A DNA stretch of 64,000 bases, from the NCBI GenBank assembly GCA_030144725.1, contig JASKMD010000025.1, positions 744,001-808,000 on the forward strand, read 5' to 3'. Below, piece by piece: positions 52,849-63,283 of this stretch. This stretch comes from Haematococcus lacustris (taxonomy: Eukaryota > Chlorophyta > Chlorophyceae > Chlamydomonadales > Haematococcaceae). The position numbers and the translations under genes were made by a program. The notes under the pieces are model-generated. The model did no database searches. It was given only the letters and a program-made list of their open reading frames with translations, and was not told the DNA's origin. Every line of letters begins with the position of its first letter. Positions within the stretch are counted from its first letter, which is position 1.

Positions 52849-55116
52849 TGCAGGTTGACCAACGTGGGACCAAGCGCCAGCTGGACACTGCAGCCCCGCC
52901 TGCTGAAGCCACAGCCCCACCAGCCAAGGCACGCCCCTCCCTGTTTGGCTCAGCCCGGCCCAAGATCACGATGTCCTGCAGGGCCAGGGCAAAGGTGAAA
53001 AGGACAGTTATCAAACGGCAAGTTATGTACCCTGCTGACTAATCTGTTATGCCTGCTGATGATATCTGATATATACGCCACAGCACATGTAATCTGTTGT
53101 TGTTGTGCAGAGCCACGGCGTTGAAGGTGCGGGAGCAGCTGCTGGTGGCCAACTCAGTGACACAGCAGGTGAGACAGGAGGGACGGAATAGCAGGGGTGA
53201 GGCAGAGGTGCCACCAATACCAGCGCATTGTAGCTCAGACACGACGGTAAAGACTGTGATGCAATGTGTGTGCAGATATCCCGGACGGCCTGAAGAGGTT
53301 TTTGAATGAGCACTTCAGCGTGAGTCATGTGATGTCGCCGCCACTAATTGTCACCTTACCAGCTGTCCACCAGGCTCAGAAGTTGAGGGTCAGTTAATGG
53401 TACATGCAGAACACAGACAAGGCATTGAAGGCTTTGGCAGAGCGGTTGCCCCCGGCAGATGCACGGAAGGAGGCGGAGGAGCAGCGACCACTGAAGGTAA
53501 CACATCAGGACAAGCATGTCAACTACAGTACACGGAGAGGGACAGCCTACTACTATTGCATGTGTTGTAGGACCGACCAACCAGCCGTCTCAGGTCAAGG
53601 CCCGTGGTGCCCAAGGAGCCTGAGCTGGTGTACAAGAACCCTGGGTACCGCAAGCCAGAGCAGGTGATCTTCAGGCCTGATCAGGTCAAGGAGTTCCAGC
53701 AGTACGTGCTGACACACGGCTTTGGCATCATTCAGCTGGATCAGAAGTACGTGGCTGGCGAGCTGGAGGTGTGGGCCATGGTGACGCTGAAGGACTACGG
53801 AGCTGTCATCTTCGAGAAGAGCAAGGTGGACGCCCATGGAGAATTTGTCCGTGATGGCGACAGCTACGTAAGTACACGGCACTGCAGATAATGTGCCACA
53901 GAGCAGCGGCATCTGCATCAATGCATCACAATATTGTGTTTCTAATAAGAGCGTGAAAGGCTGCCGTGCAGCCCCTGATCCACATGGCAATCTTCATACT
54001 GACTATATGTGTTTGTTTGCAGGTAGGCACAGACTTTGGCACTGGCCAGCGCCTCCAGCTTTACTTCACCACTCCCAATGCGGATGGCACCCTGCCTGAC
54101 GAGGTGACCATGGCGGCCTTGAACGACGCGTTCTGCTGGGCGCACTTCGACAAACTGACAGAGGAAGACAAGACACGCCACCTGCTGGCAATAGAAGTGA
54201 CCAAGAAGTACTTGACAAAGCTCCAGGTAAACTTGACGTTGGGATAACCGTGCCCACCCAACATGCTGACTTTGCTGAAGCCATGCTGCATGCGCCGACC
54301 CTATCCCTATCCCTATCCCTATCCCTATCCTTACCCCTATCCCTATCCCTATCCCTATCCTTATCCCTAACCCCGACCCTATCCCTATCCCTATCCCTAT
54401 GCCTAACCCCAGCCCTAGCCCTAACCCTAACCCTAACCCTAACCCTAACCCTAACCCTAACCCTAACCCTAACCCTAACCCTAACCCTAACCCTAACCCT
54501 AACCCTACCACTGTCACCAGAGCTAGCACACGCGTCACTAGAGCAGGTGGCACATATCTCCTGTGCGGTGATCACCTGTGTGGGGTCACTTGCTACATCA
54601 TAAGGGTCTGAGCATGTGTAGTGTCACTTACATTCTTTACAGGTGTGCGCCCAGCAGCTATCTCCTTGCCCACTGCGTGGCGGCACCATCTTGGCCAATG
54701 ACTACCTGAACTCAAGGGTTGTCACGCCAGGGGGGTACAAGCTGGACCCAAAGGGGCCCAAAGGGTTGGTACGGCCTCAAGCCTTGCATGTGGATGTGAG
54801 CCCCAAGGAGATCGCCACTCCCTGGGTAAGGAAACAGCCGCCCTGATGGCTGCCCGGCTGCCCTGCTGCTGCCCTTCCCTGACCGGCTGCCCTGATGCCC
54901 TGCTACTGCCCTACCTCGATAGGCTGCCCTGATGCCCTGCTGCAGCCCTACCCGGATGCCTGCCCGGCCGCCCTGCTGCTGCCCTACCCTGCCCAGCCCA
55001 GGGTGAGACCACAACAACAGGATTGCCTGGTGCTGCGCAGGTGCCAACCATGGCTCAGCCCCTATGGAGCACCCCAACAGCAACCTCGCCGACGGATGCA
55101 TTGGAAGCTCTTGCAT

Positions 55117-55147
<31 letters not shown>

Positions 55148-56489
55148 CTCATCTGCAGGTGTCGCCATACCTACCCCAATCCCTGCAGCAGCGGCAGCGG
55201 CAGCAGCAGCAGCACCGGTGGAAGCAGAAGCATCAGCAGCAGCAGCAGCAGCACCAGTGGAGGCACCAGCAGCAGCAGGGGCAGCAGCAGCAGGGGCAGC
55301 AGCGGGGACAGCAGCAGCAGCAACGACAGCAGCAGGAGCAGCAGCAGCGGGAGCAGCAGGCATTCCCCACGCCCCCTCTTCCGCAGCGGCCACATCTGTG
55401 GCCGAGGGGGCAGCTGGTGCACCCCGCCCTACCGCAGCAGCCCCCACAGCCCCCTCCTACACTCCAGACCCTGCTGGCACATCCTCAAGGCAGGCACCCC
55501 CCCATGCCCCAACACCCGGGTTCAAGGTGTTTGGGCGTGAGGGCATGGTGCTCATCATTGCCATGCAGCTGGTCAGCATCCTCCTCATCCCTGGCAGCCA
55601 CGAGCTGGTGAAGCTGCTCGCCCAGTATTGGAACGCTGTCATGCCAGACGATGAGGGGCATGTGAACGAGGCTCTGCTGCCAGCGCTGGAGAAGGCGTTG
55701 TGCACGCTGACCCTTCTGGAGGTGATAGAGGTTGAGCTGCAGCCGGGTCAGGCGCTGGGTATGACGGGGGTGACCATTCACGCTGGCGCTCAGGGCCGAC
55801 CAGGCACAGCCTCTGCCCGTGCCCACTTCTATGGCAGTGTGTGCTTTGTGGAGAACACCACCACATTGGTCAGGCAGATGGGCAAGATCATTGACGGCGC
55901 AGCCATGCCTACAACAGAGGCCGACTTCAAGAATAAGAACAAGTGGCCAATCTGGAAGACCGAAGCAGGTGGCAGCATGGTGCCCCCTGAGCCATACGTG
56001 CCTGAGGCCCAGTTGGAGACGGACAGGCTGTGGCAGGACCGCTTCAACTGCTTTTTGGACGACACCAGGAAGAGGCAACCCCAGCTGATAGCTGCTTGGA
56101 AGGCAGCATTAGAGGCCAAGGCGGCGAAGTTGAAGGAGCAGAAAGCGGCTGAGGCCAGGGCTGCTAGGGCAGCCAAAGCTGCAGCAAAGGTGGCCCAGGG
56201 GGGGGCTGCCACGGCAGCACCAGCAGCAGCGGTCCAGAGTGGTCCAGCTGCGGAAGAGGCAAAGGGTGGGGCCAAGAAGGTGACCAAGCCAGCTGCAAGC
56301 AGGAGCGGAGGCCAGGCCAGGACGGGGGGCAGGGGCAGCGGCAGTGGCACTGGCGGTGGCAGAGGCAGGGGCGGTGGCAGGGGCAGAAGCGGGGGCAGGG
56401 GCAGAGGCAGGGCCAACGGGCAGAAGGGTGCTGGGGAAGGGGGTGGGGGGGAGGCTCCACCGGCTAAGCGCCGGAAGGGACCAAAGTAG
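52849..56489 (+). CDS. Accessory gene of element C, multi-exon, RGG-like tail
   Basis: First visible exon from 52849 or 52854 (QRGTKRQLDTAAPPAEA). Further exons by splice sites: 53111-53168, 53276-53321, 53374-53388, 53409-53496, 53571-53868, 54022-54225, 54643-54824, about 55041-56489. The middle has a compact domain (VIFRPDQVKEFQQYVLTHGFG, AGELEVWAMVTLKDYGAVIF). Then come Ala-rich and Gln-codon-like repeats (GCA)n, a helical domain (GREGMVLIIAMQLVSILLIPG ... LPALEKALCTLTLLEVIEV) and an Ala/Lys coiled coil. The tail is GRGRGGGRGRSGGRGR, likely nucleic-acid binding, and ends APPAKRRKGPK. It is the parent of the deleted copy in element B (16371-17123). By analogy with CACTA systems it may bind subterminal arrays; this is inference. 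Confidence 0.6.
54299..54508. repeat. Telomere-like (CCCTAT)n/(CCCTAA)n in an accessory-gene intron
   Basis: (CCCTAT)n followed by (CCCTAA)n, about 210 bp, in the intron 54226-54642. C-rich strand is again on the sense strand. The acceptor follows about 130 nt later. Confidence 0.92.
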
Positions 56490-57019
56490 GGAGTTGTGTA
56501 GGGCGCCAGCTGAGGAACAGCCATTGCACATCATCACGCCTTGCACCACAAGGTACACATAGGGCCAATGCGTCATGCTGTTGTTGCTGCTGAAGTTGCC
56601 TGCATGTTGGTGATGTTGGTGTGGTGGTGCCAGGCCAGCTTGTCATAATGTCATTGCCGCTCATGATGTTGTCGTTGTTCATGTCTCTGGTGCTGGTACA
56701 TGAGCATGATGACGAGTGTGAGGTCCACACACAGTGTAAGAGCCCGGCCTACAGTAATAGTCAGTATCCTATCATCCATATTTGATTACATTGATCAAGA
56801 TGGGCCATTGAGATGAGCCATAGACACAGGCAACATGAGTTAAGGTTTACACGGACTTCATCAAGGATAAACATAGGCTTGAGACATCAACCTGGCCTTG
56901 CATCAACAGAGCAACCTTCAACCAATAACATCAGCAATAACCGCAACAACCCACACAACAAACGATAGAAAAATGAAGGGAACAGAGCAACAACGTTGCT
57001 CCAGAGCATGGTACACATG
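56490..57019. other. 3' flank of accessory gene
   Basis: No gene. Homologous, inverted, to 16000-16370 in element B, which fixes the 3' end of the accessory transcription unit. Confidence 0.5.
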
Positions 57020-57975
57020 TCACCAGCGCGGTAGCCATTTGCTCCAGCACGGTAGTCATTGGCTCCAGCGCGGTAGCAGTTTGCTCCAGCGCGGTAGCCA
57101 TTTGCTCCAGCGCGGTTGCCATTATCTCCAGCGCGGTAGCCATAAGCTCCAGCGCGGTAGACTTAGCTCCAGCGCGGTAGCTATTTGCTCCAGCGCGGTA
57201 GGTATTTGCTCCAGCGCGGTTGCAGTTTGCTCCAGCGCGGTAGTTATTTGCTCCAGCGCGGTAGCAATTTGCTCCAGCGCGGTAGTCTTAGCTCCAGCGC
57301 GGTAGCTATCTGCTCCAGCGCGGTAGCCATTATCTCCAGCGCGGTAGCATTTTGCTCCAGCGCGGTAGCCAATTGCACCAGCGCGGTAGCCATTTGCACC
57401 AGCGCGGTAGCAATTTGCTCCAGCGCGGTAGCCATTATCTCCAGCGCGGTAGGTATTTGCTCCAGCGCGGTAGCCATTATCTCCAGCGCGGTAGGTATCT
57501 GCTCCAGCGCGGTAGGTATTTGCTCCAGCGCGGTAGCCATCATCTCCAGCGCGGTAGCATTTTGCTCCAGCGCGGTAGCCAATTGCACCAGCGCGGTAGC
57601 CATTTGCACCAGCGCGGTAGCAATTTGCTCCAGCGCGGTAGCCATTATCTCCAGCGCGGTAGGTATTTGCTCCAGCGCGGTAGCAGTTTCCTCCAGCGCG
57701 GAAGCTATTTGCTCCAGCGCGGTTGCCATTATCTCCAGCGCGGTAGCCTTAGCTCCAGCGCGGTAGCTATTAACTCCAGCGCGGTAGCCATTTGATCCAG
57801 CGCGGTAGCCATAGGCTCCAGCGCGGTAAACATTGGCTCCAGCGCAGTAGCATTTGCCTCCCGCGCGGTACCTAATGGCTCCAGCGCAGAAACCACAGGC
57901 TCCAGCGCAGAAAATACTAGCTCCAGCGCAGAAGCCACCGGCTCCAGCGCAGTTGCCCATGGCTCCCGCGCAGGT
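57020..57975. repeat. GCTCCAGCGCGGTAG array, 21-bp units (C, right)
   Basis: About 45 units GCTCCAGCGCGGTAGCCATT in one orientation; the core differs from the left array (GCGGTAG instead of GCTGCAG) and matches part of the intron array. A block of about 190 bp is repeated (57340-57430 and 57545-57640). Confidence 0.92.
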
Positions 57976-57998
57976 GACGCTGCTAATTCGTGTGAGTG

Positions 57999-58627
57999 AT
58001 GGTTAGTTAGTATCTCTGTGACAGCCAGCTGGTCCTGCAAGGCTGAAGTGGTTGGGGCTGGCAGGTGGTAGTGAGGCTGGGCGCCATGTCTATTGTCAGC
58101 CTGCATGTCAGCATGGTTAGTTAGTATCTCTGTGACAGCCAGCTGGTCCTGCAAGGCTGAAGTGGTTGGGGCTGGCAGGTGGTAGTGAGGCTGGGCGCCA
58201 TGTCTATTGTCAGCCTGCATGTCAGCATGGTTTGTTGGCATCTCTGTGACAGCCAGCTGGTCATGCAAGGCTGTAGCGGTCAGGGCTGGCAGGTGGTGGT
58301 GGGGCTGGGCGCCATGTCTATCGTCAGCCTGCATGTCAGCATGGTTTGTTGGCATCTCTGTGACAGCCAGTTGGTCATGCAAGGCTGTGTCGGTTGGGGC
58401 TAGCAGGTGGTGGGGGGGCTGGGCGCCATGTCTATTGTCACCCTGCATGTCAGCTTGCATTGTTGTGTCAAGTGGTTGGTCATGCCGGGCTGTAGCAGCT
58501 GAGGCTGGCAGGTGGTGGTAATGCTGAGCATCATGTTTAACGTCAGCCTGCGCATCAGCGTGTATAGCTTGCGTAACTGTGTCACAGGTTTGGTCATGCA
58601 AGGCTACATGAGAGAAGGCTGGGAGGT
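57999..58627 (-). pseudogene. LINE2 upstream coding part, split off by element C
   Basis: Minus-strand frame with the same 38-residue repeat as 45920-46805 (DQLAVTEMPTNHADMQADDR...), then more diverged units (HADAQADVKHDAQHYHHLP). It is bounded on the right by the element E terminus at 58628 and on the left by element C. This is the 5' side of LINE2. Confidence 0.65.
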
Positions 58628-58771
58628 CACTCGTAGGAATTAGCAGCCAGGCCCCCAGACCGACTTTGGCCGTTTGGGCTAAAATTTTGCCCACAAGTAG
58701 CTTGTGATGTAAGCAAGTCAACCCAAAAGAAATCAGGCCAAAAATATCAAAGGCTGGGGCTGGGGGGTATT

Positions 58772-59805
58772 GTTCAGTGCGTTCAGTGCACGGTTCAGTG
58801 CGTTCAGTGCAAGGTTCAGTGCGTTCAGTGCAAGGTTCAGTGCGTTCAGTGCAACGTTCAGTGCGTTCAGTGCAACGTTCAGTGCGTTCAGTGTAATGTT
58901 CAGTGCGTTCAGTCCAAGGTTTAGTGCGTTCAGTGCACAATTCAGTGCGTTCAGTGCACGCTTCAGTGCGTTCAGTGCACGATTCAGTGCGTTCAGTGCA
59001 ACGTTCAGTGCGTTCAGTGCACAATTCAGTGCGTTCAGTGCACGATTCAGTGCGATCAGTGCAAGGTTCAGTGCGTTCAGTGCACGATTCAGTGCGATCA
59101 GTGCAAGGTTCAGTGCGTTCAATGCTAGGTTCAGTGCGTTCAGTGCACGGTTCAGTGCGTTCAGTGCAACGTTCAGTGCGTTCAGTGCATTGTTCAGTGC
59201 GTTCAGTGCTAGGTTCAGTGCGTTCAGTGCACGGTTCAGTGCGTTTAGTGCACGGTTCAGTGCGTTGAGTGCACGATTCAGTGCGGTCAGTGCACAATTC
59301 AGCGCGTTCAGTGCTAGGTTCAGTGCGGTCAGTGCACGGTTCAGTGCGTTCAGTGCACGATTCAGTGCGTTCAGTGCAAGGTTTAGTGCGTTTAGTGCAA
59401 CGTTCAGTGCGTTCAGTGCACGGTTCAGTGCGTTCAGTGCACGGTTCAGTGCGTTCAGTGCACGATTCAGTGCGTTCAGTGCAAGGTTCAGTGCGTTCAG
59501 TGCAACGTTCAGTGCGTTCAGTGCATTGTTTACTGCGTTCAGTGCTAGGTTCAGTGCGTTCAGTGCACGGTTCAGTGCGTTCAGTGCAATGCTCAGTGCG
59601 GTCAGTGCACAATTCAGCGCGTTCAGTGCTAGGTTCAGTGCGGTCAGTGCACGATTCAGTGCGTTCAGTCCAATGTTCCGTGCGTTCAGTGCAAAGTTCA
59701 GTGCGTTCAGTGCACGGTCCAGTGCGTTCAGTGCAAGGTTTAGTGCGTTTAGTGCATGTTTCAGTGTGTTCAGTGCATGTTTCAGTGCGTTCTGTTTAGG
59801 TATTT
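58772..59805. repeat. TTCAGTGCGTTCAGTGCA array, 21-bp units (E)
   Basis: About 49 units; each is a direct dimer of GTTCAGTGC plus CAC, CAA or TAG. Unlike the other families the unit is not palindromic beyond TGCA. Period 21 keeps several frames open on both strands (for example 58770-59807 + and 57729-59612 -); these are not genes. Confidence 0.93.
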
Positions 59806-60279
59806 AGTGCTCATCAAACACCAAATATGAGTGTCATGTTTTCATGAATCCATGTCAAGGACATTACATAACACCAAATCATTGTCATGTTGTTCAGCAT
59901 TGCATCATTTTGCTCCAACTTCAACTCCCCTATCCCACTACACACGCTTGTTTTTTATAGGATGTTTGATGTACTGTTTGAGCTCCTAATAGATGTGTAC
60001 ATGACGTGTTGCTACATGTTTAGGCAATTGGAGCCCACGCTCACCGATACACCATGCTTCCACGCCACTTCAGCTGCTTTGGCGCTCAACAAATGCTCAA
60101 TGCAGGTGGACACTGATGGCTGGGTGCCTGGCGCATTGCTGGGCTGGTCACGTGTCTTGGCTGCAGGGCTGCGCTTCACGGGCGTTCCCCCTGCAGATCA
60201 CGCTGCACAAGAGGTTAAATCACTGCATTGGATGTGATCTCCCACGTGTGCCCTCTCCTCCTTGACCAGCCTGCTCACC
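59806..60279 (+). other. Possible exon of an element E gene
   Basis: A frame runs through 60025-60237. It could start after a TGTTTAG acceptor at 60024 and would contain LTDTPCFHATSAALALNKC and DTDGWVPGALLGWSRVLAAG. No domain is recognised and the gap follows, so the call is weak. Confidence 0.25.
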
Positions 60280-60779
60280 NNNNNNNNNNNNNNNNNNNNN
60301 NNNNNNNNNNNNNNNNNNNNNNNNNNNNNNNNNNNNNNNNNNNNNNNNNNNNNNNNNNNNNNNNNNNNNNNNNNNNNNNNNNNNNNNNNNNNNNNNNNNN
60401 NNNNNNNNNNNNNNNNNNNNNNNNNNNNNNNNNNNNNNNNNNNNNNNNNNNNNNNNNNNNNNNNNNNNNNNNNNNNNNNNNNNNNNNNNNNNNNNNNNNN
60501 NNNNNNNNNNNNNNNNNNNNNNNNNNNNNNNNNNNNNNNNNNNNNNNNNNNNNNNNNNNNNNNNNNNNNNNNNNNNNNNNNNNNNNNNNNNNNNNNNNNN
60601 NNNNNNNNNNNNNNNNNNNNNNNNNNNNNNNNNNNNNNNNNNNNNNNNNNNNNNNNNNNNNNNNNNNNNNNNNNNNNNNNNNNNNNNNNNNNNNNNNNNN
60701 NNNNNNNNNNNNNNNNNNNNNNNNNNNNNNNNNNNNNNNNNNNNNNNNNNNNNNNNNNNNNNNNNNNNNNNNNNNNNNN
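60280..60779. other. Assembly gap, exactly 500 N
   Basis: Placeholder-sized run of N. Frames crossing it are artefacts. Confidence 0.99.
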
Positions 60780-60795
60780 CGAATTAGCAGCGTCA

Positions 60796-61816
60796 CCTGC
60801 GCGGGAGGCATGGGCTTCTGCGCAGGAGCCAGTGTCACCTGCGCTGGAGCCAAGTGCCACCTGCCATGTGGCTCCCGCGCTGCAGCCGTGGCTCCCGCGC
60901 TGCAGTTATGTGGCTCCGGCGCTGCCGGTATGTGGCTCCCGCGCTGGAGCTATGCTGCTCCCGCGCTGCAGCTATGCTGCTCCCGCGCTGCAGCCATGCG
61001 GCTCCCGCGCTGCAGGTAGGTTGCTCCCGCGCTGGAGCTATACGGCTCCCGCGCTGCAGCAATGTGGCTCCCGCGCTGCAGCTATGTAGCTCCCGCGCTG
61101 CAGCAAAGCGGCTCCCGCGCTGCAGCTATGTGGCTCCCGCGCTGCAGCCTTGTGGCTCCCGCGCTGCAGCTTTATGGCTCCCGCGCTGCCGCTATACGGC
61201 TCCCGCGCTGCAAGTATGCGGCTCCCGCGCTGTAGCTCTATAGCTCCCGCGCTGCAGCTATGTAGCTACCGCGCTGCAGGTATGTAGCTCCCGCGCTGCA
61301 GCGTTATGGCTCCCGCGCTGCAGATATGCGGCTCCCGCGGCGAGCTATGTAGCTCCCGCGCTGCAGCTATGCGGCTCCCGCGCTGCAGCAATGCGGCTCC
61401 CGCGCTGTAGCTATATTGCTCCCGCGCTGCAGCTATGTAGCTCCCGCGCATCAGCATCGTATCTCCCGCGCTGCAGCGTTATGGCTCCCGCGCTGCAGCT
61501 ATACGGCTCCCGGGCTGCAGCCAAGCGGCTCCCGCGCTGCAGCTATGTTGCTCCAGCGCTTCAGCATTGTATCTCCCTCGCTGCAGCTATGTGGCTCCCG
61601 CGCTGCAGCCTTGTGGCTCCCGCGCTGCAGCTTTACGGCTCCCGCGCTGCAGGTATGTGTTCACGCACTGCAGCCATGTTGCTCCCGCGCTGCAGCCCTG
61701 TGGGTTCAGCGCTGCAGCCTTGTGGCTCCAACGCTGTAGCAACTGTTACCTTCTCTGCAGCTATTTAGCTCCAGCGCTGCAGCTATGTGGCACCTGCGCT
61801 GGAGCACCTGTTACCT
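60796..61816. repeat. GCTCCCGCGCTGCAG array (second C copy)
   Basis: Identical to 46830-47850 at offset 13966. Confidence 0.92.
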
Positions 61817-62078
61817 GCTCTGCATCCATGTGGCTCCATCGCTGGAGTACCTGGTACCTTCTGTGCTGGATGCAACATTGATACAATATGGATGCAGCAT
61901 TGACAATTATAGTGTTTCATTTCTTGTTTAATTCATAACTTTAAAATCAAGGGCACCGTCGTTCATTAGTTGTCACCCCGACTCTGCTAGTACCCATTTG
62001 CTACATGTCATATGTGCGTGCCTAGGTAGGTGCATTTGGTGTCACCATAAGCTATGCATGATACATTCTAGACCCTCA

Positions 62079-63245
62079 TCATGCCTTGCTGAGGCTGTTG
62101 TAGGGCACAAAGTACATGTCACCCACGCCTTCGCCATCTGGGAAGGCGCAAACCAACATGGTGTGCAGCAGCTCGCCATCAATGCCGTACCACTGATCAG
62201 GGTTGACATCCGACACCATCTGCTTGCGCTTTGGAGGTGGGGCGGCCGCAGTGGGGGCAGCAGGGCGAGGGGCGGGAGCAGCCTGCTGGGAGGCCAGCCG
62301 TGATGAACGGCGGTGACCTCCCTGTGCTGCGTCTGCCCCACCAAGCTGGACACCATTGGCCCCCTGGATGGGCATGGCCGCGGTCTGGTCTGCGGTTCCA
62401 CTGGGCCATCCCGTTGCTGGCGTTCTGGCTCAGGCTCAGGCACATCCTCAGGCACAGGCTCATGCTTGATATCACCCACACCATGGAGCAACTCTGCCAG
62501 GCCTCTCACCGGGTGCAAACGGACCAGCCGAGCGATAGCCAAGCGAAGGAAGTGGCCAGGATGGTCAGGGTGTTCCAACCTGACCCAGAACTCGATGTGG
62601 GCTGCATACTTGTTGATCTTCTCGGTGCTGCCCCCGTGAAAGTACTGAGCCAACACCCAGGTGCTGGGCCGCTTCACGGCACGCCTGTAAGCCACACTGT
62701 TCATCTTCTGCTGGGTGCACATAGCACGTGTGTAGTACCGCACCAAGCCTGGTCGGGCTGGAGGGACAGCTGCCTCACCGGGTACATTGGAAGCTGTGGG
62801 GAAGAGGGCGTTGACGTCTGCCGGCTCCCACCCACTGTGCTGCTCACGCCCCCGGTTCATCTCCCCAACCGTGATGCAGCAGGCCTGACGCACACGCTCC
62901 TCACTGTCAGGGACAGGGCATCGTAGGGACCCCGCGCCCACCAGTTGGCATTGCTGTCCCTCCTGCACCTGTGCATCTGCCACGCTGATGGGGTCCCGGC
63001 CAGGACCAACCAGCCGTGCCCGCTTGGGGCCTGCCCGCTGCTCCTCAGCATCCGCTGCATCTGGTCGCATAGCTGCAAAACGCTTCACCCCGCGGTGCAC
63101 CTGATCACGCAGGCAGGATATCAGCCCCTTGCTGCAGCCTGGAGAATGCTTGCCAGCCCACAGCTTGACGTACTGCATGAGCCGCTCCACCCAGAACTCC
63201 GCGTCACGGAAGCTGCGTCCCCGCTCCAGCTCTTGAAGGTACAGC
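62079..63245 (-). CDS. Transposase 3' exon, second C copy
   Basis: Same protein blocks as 48113-49279: AEFWVERLMQY, IEFWVRLEHP and, in the second frame, WYGIDGELLHTMLVCAFPDGE. It has the same apparent frameshift, here near 62371-62391. Upstream exons lie beyond the window. Confidence 0.7.
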
Positions 63246-63283
63246 CTGCACCCAACAAGCATGCCAGGATCCTGGCTTACTTG

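Larger units (their letters stand above)
46806..57998. mobile_element. Element C, 11.2 kb, GCTCCAGCGC family, with transposase and accessory genes
   Basis: Both ends carry CACTCACACGAATTAGCAGC (46806 and inverted at 57998). The element is inserted in the coding repeat of LINE2. Left flank stops in one repeat unit and the right flank restarts about 60 bp further in the unit phase, so there is no simple target duplication. Contents: array (46830-47850), transposase exons (minus, 48113-52350) with a second array and a telomere-like tract in introns, a MITE (52533-52771), accessory gene (plus, 52849-56489) and a right array (57020-57975). The transposase lacks recognisable 5' exons, so this copy may be defective. 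Confidence 0.85.
58628..60279. mobile_element. Element E, left part (TTCAGTGC family)
   Basis: The left terminus is CACTCGTAGGAATTAGCAGC at 58628, the same end type as B and C. The TTCAGTGC array starts 144 bp inside. The right end is lost in the assembly gap. It is inserted in LINE2 upstream coding sequence. Confidence 0.7.

Noticed and set aside
46806..57998. Clean 3-bp target duplication for element C
   Set aside because: Left flank ends GGT and right flank begins ATG; the repeat-unit phase indicates about 60 bp missing, so no duplication can be claimed.
57185..59807. Long frames on both strands across the GCTCCAGCGC and TTCAGTGC arrays
   Set aside because: Low-complexity repeat translations; the 627-codon minus frame fuses element C array, LINE2 and element E, which are separate elements.
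60198..61089. Frames spanning the N run
   Set aside because: Unknown bases were translated as X; these are artefacts of the gap.
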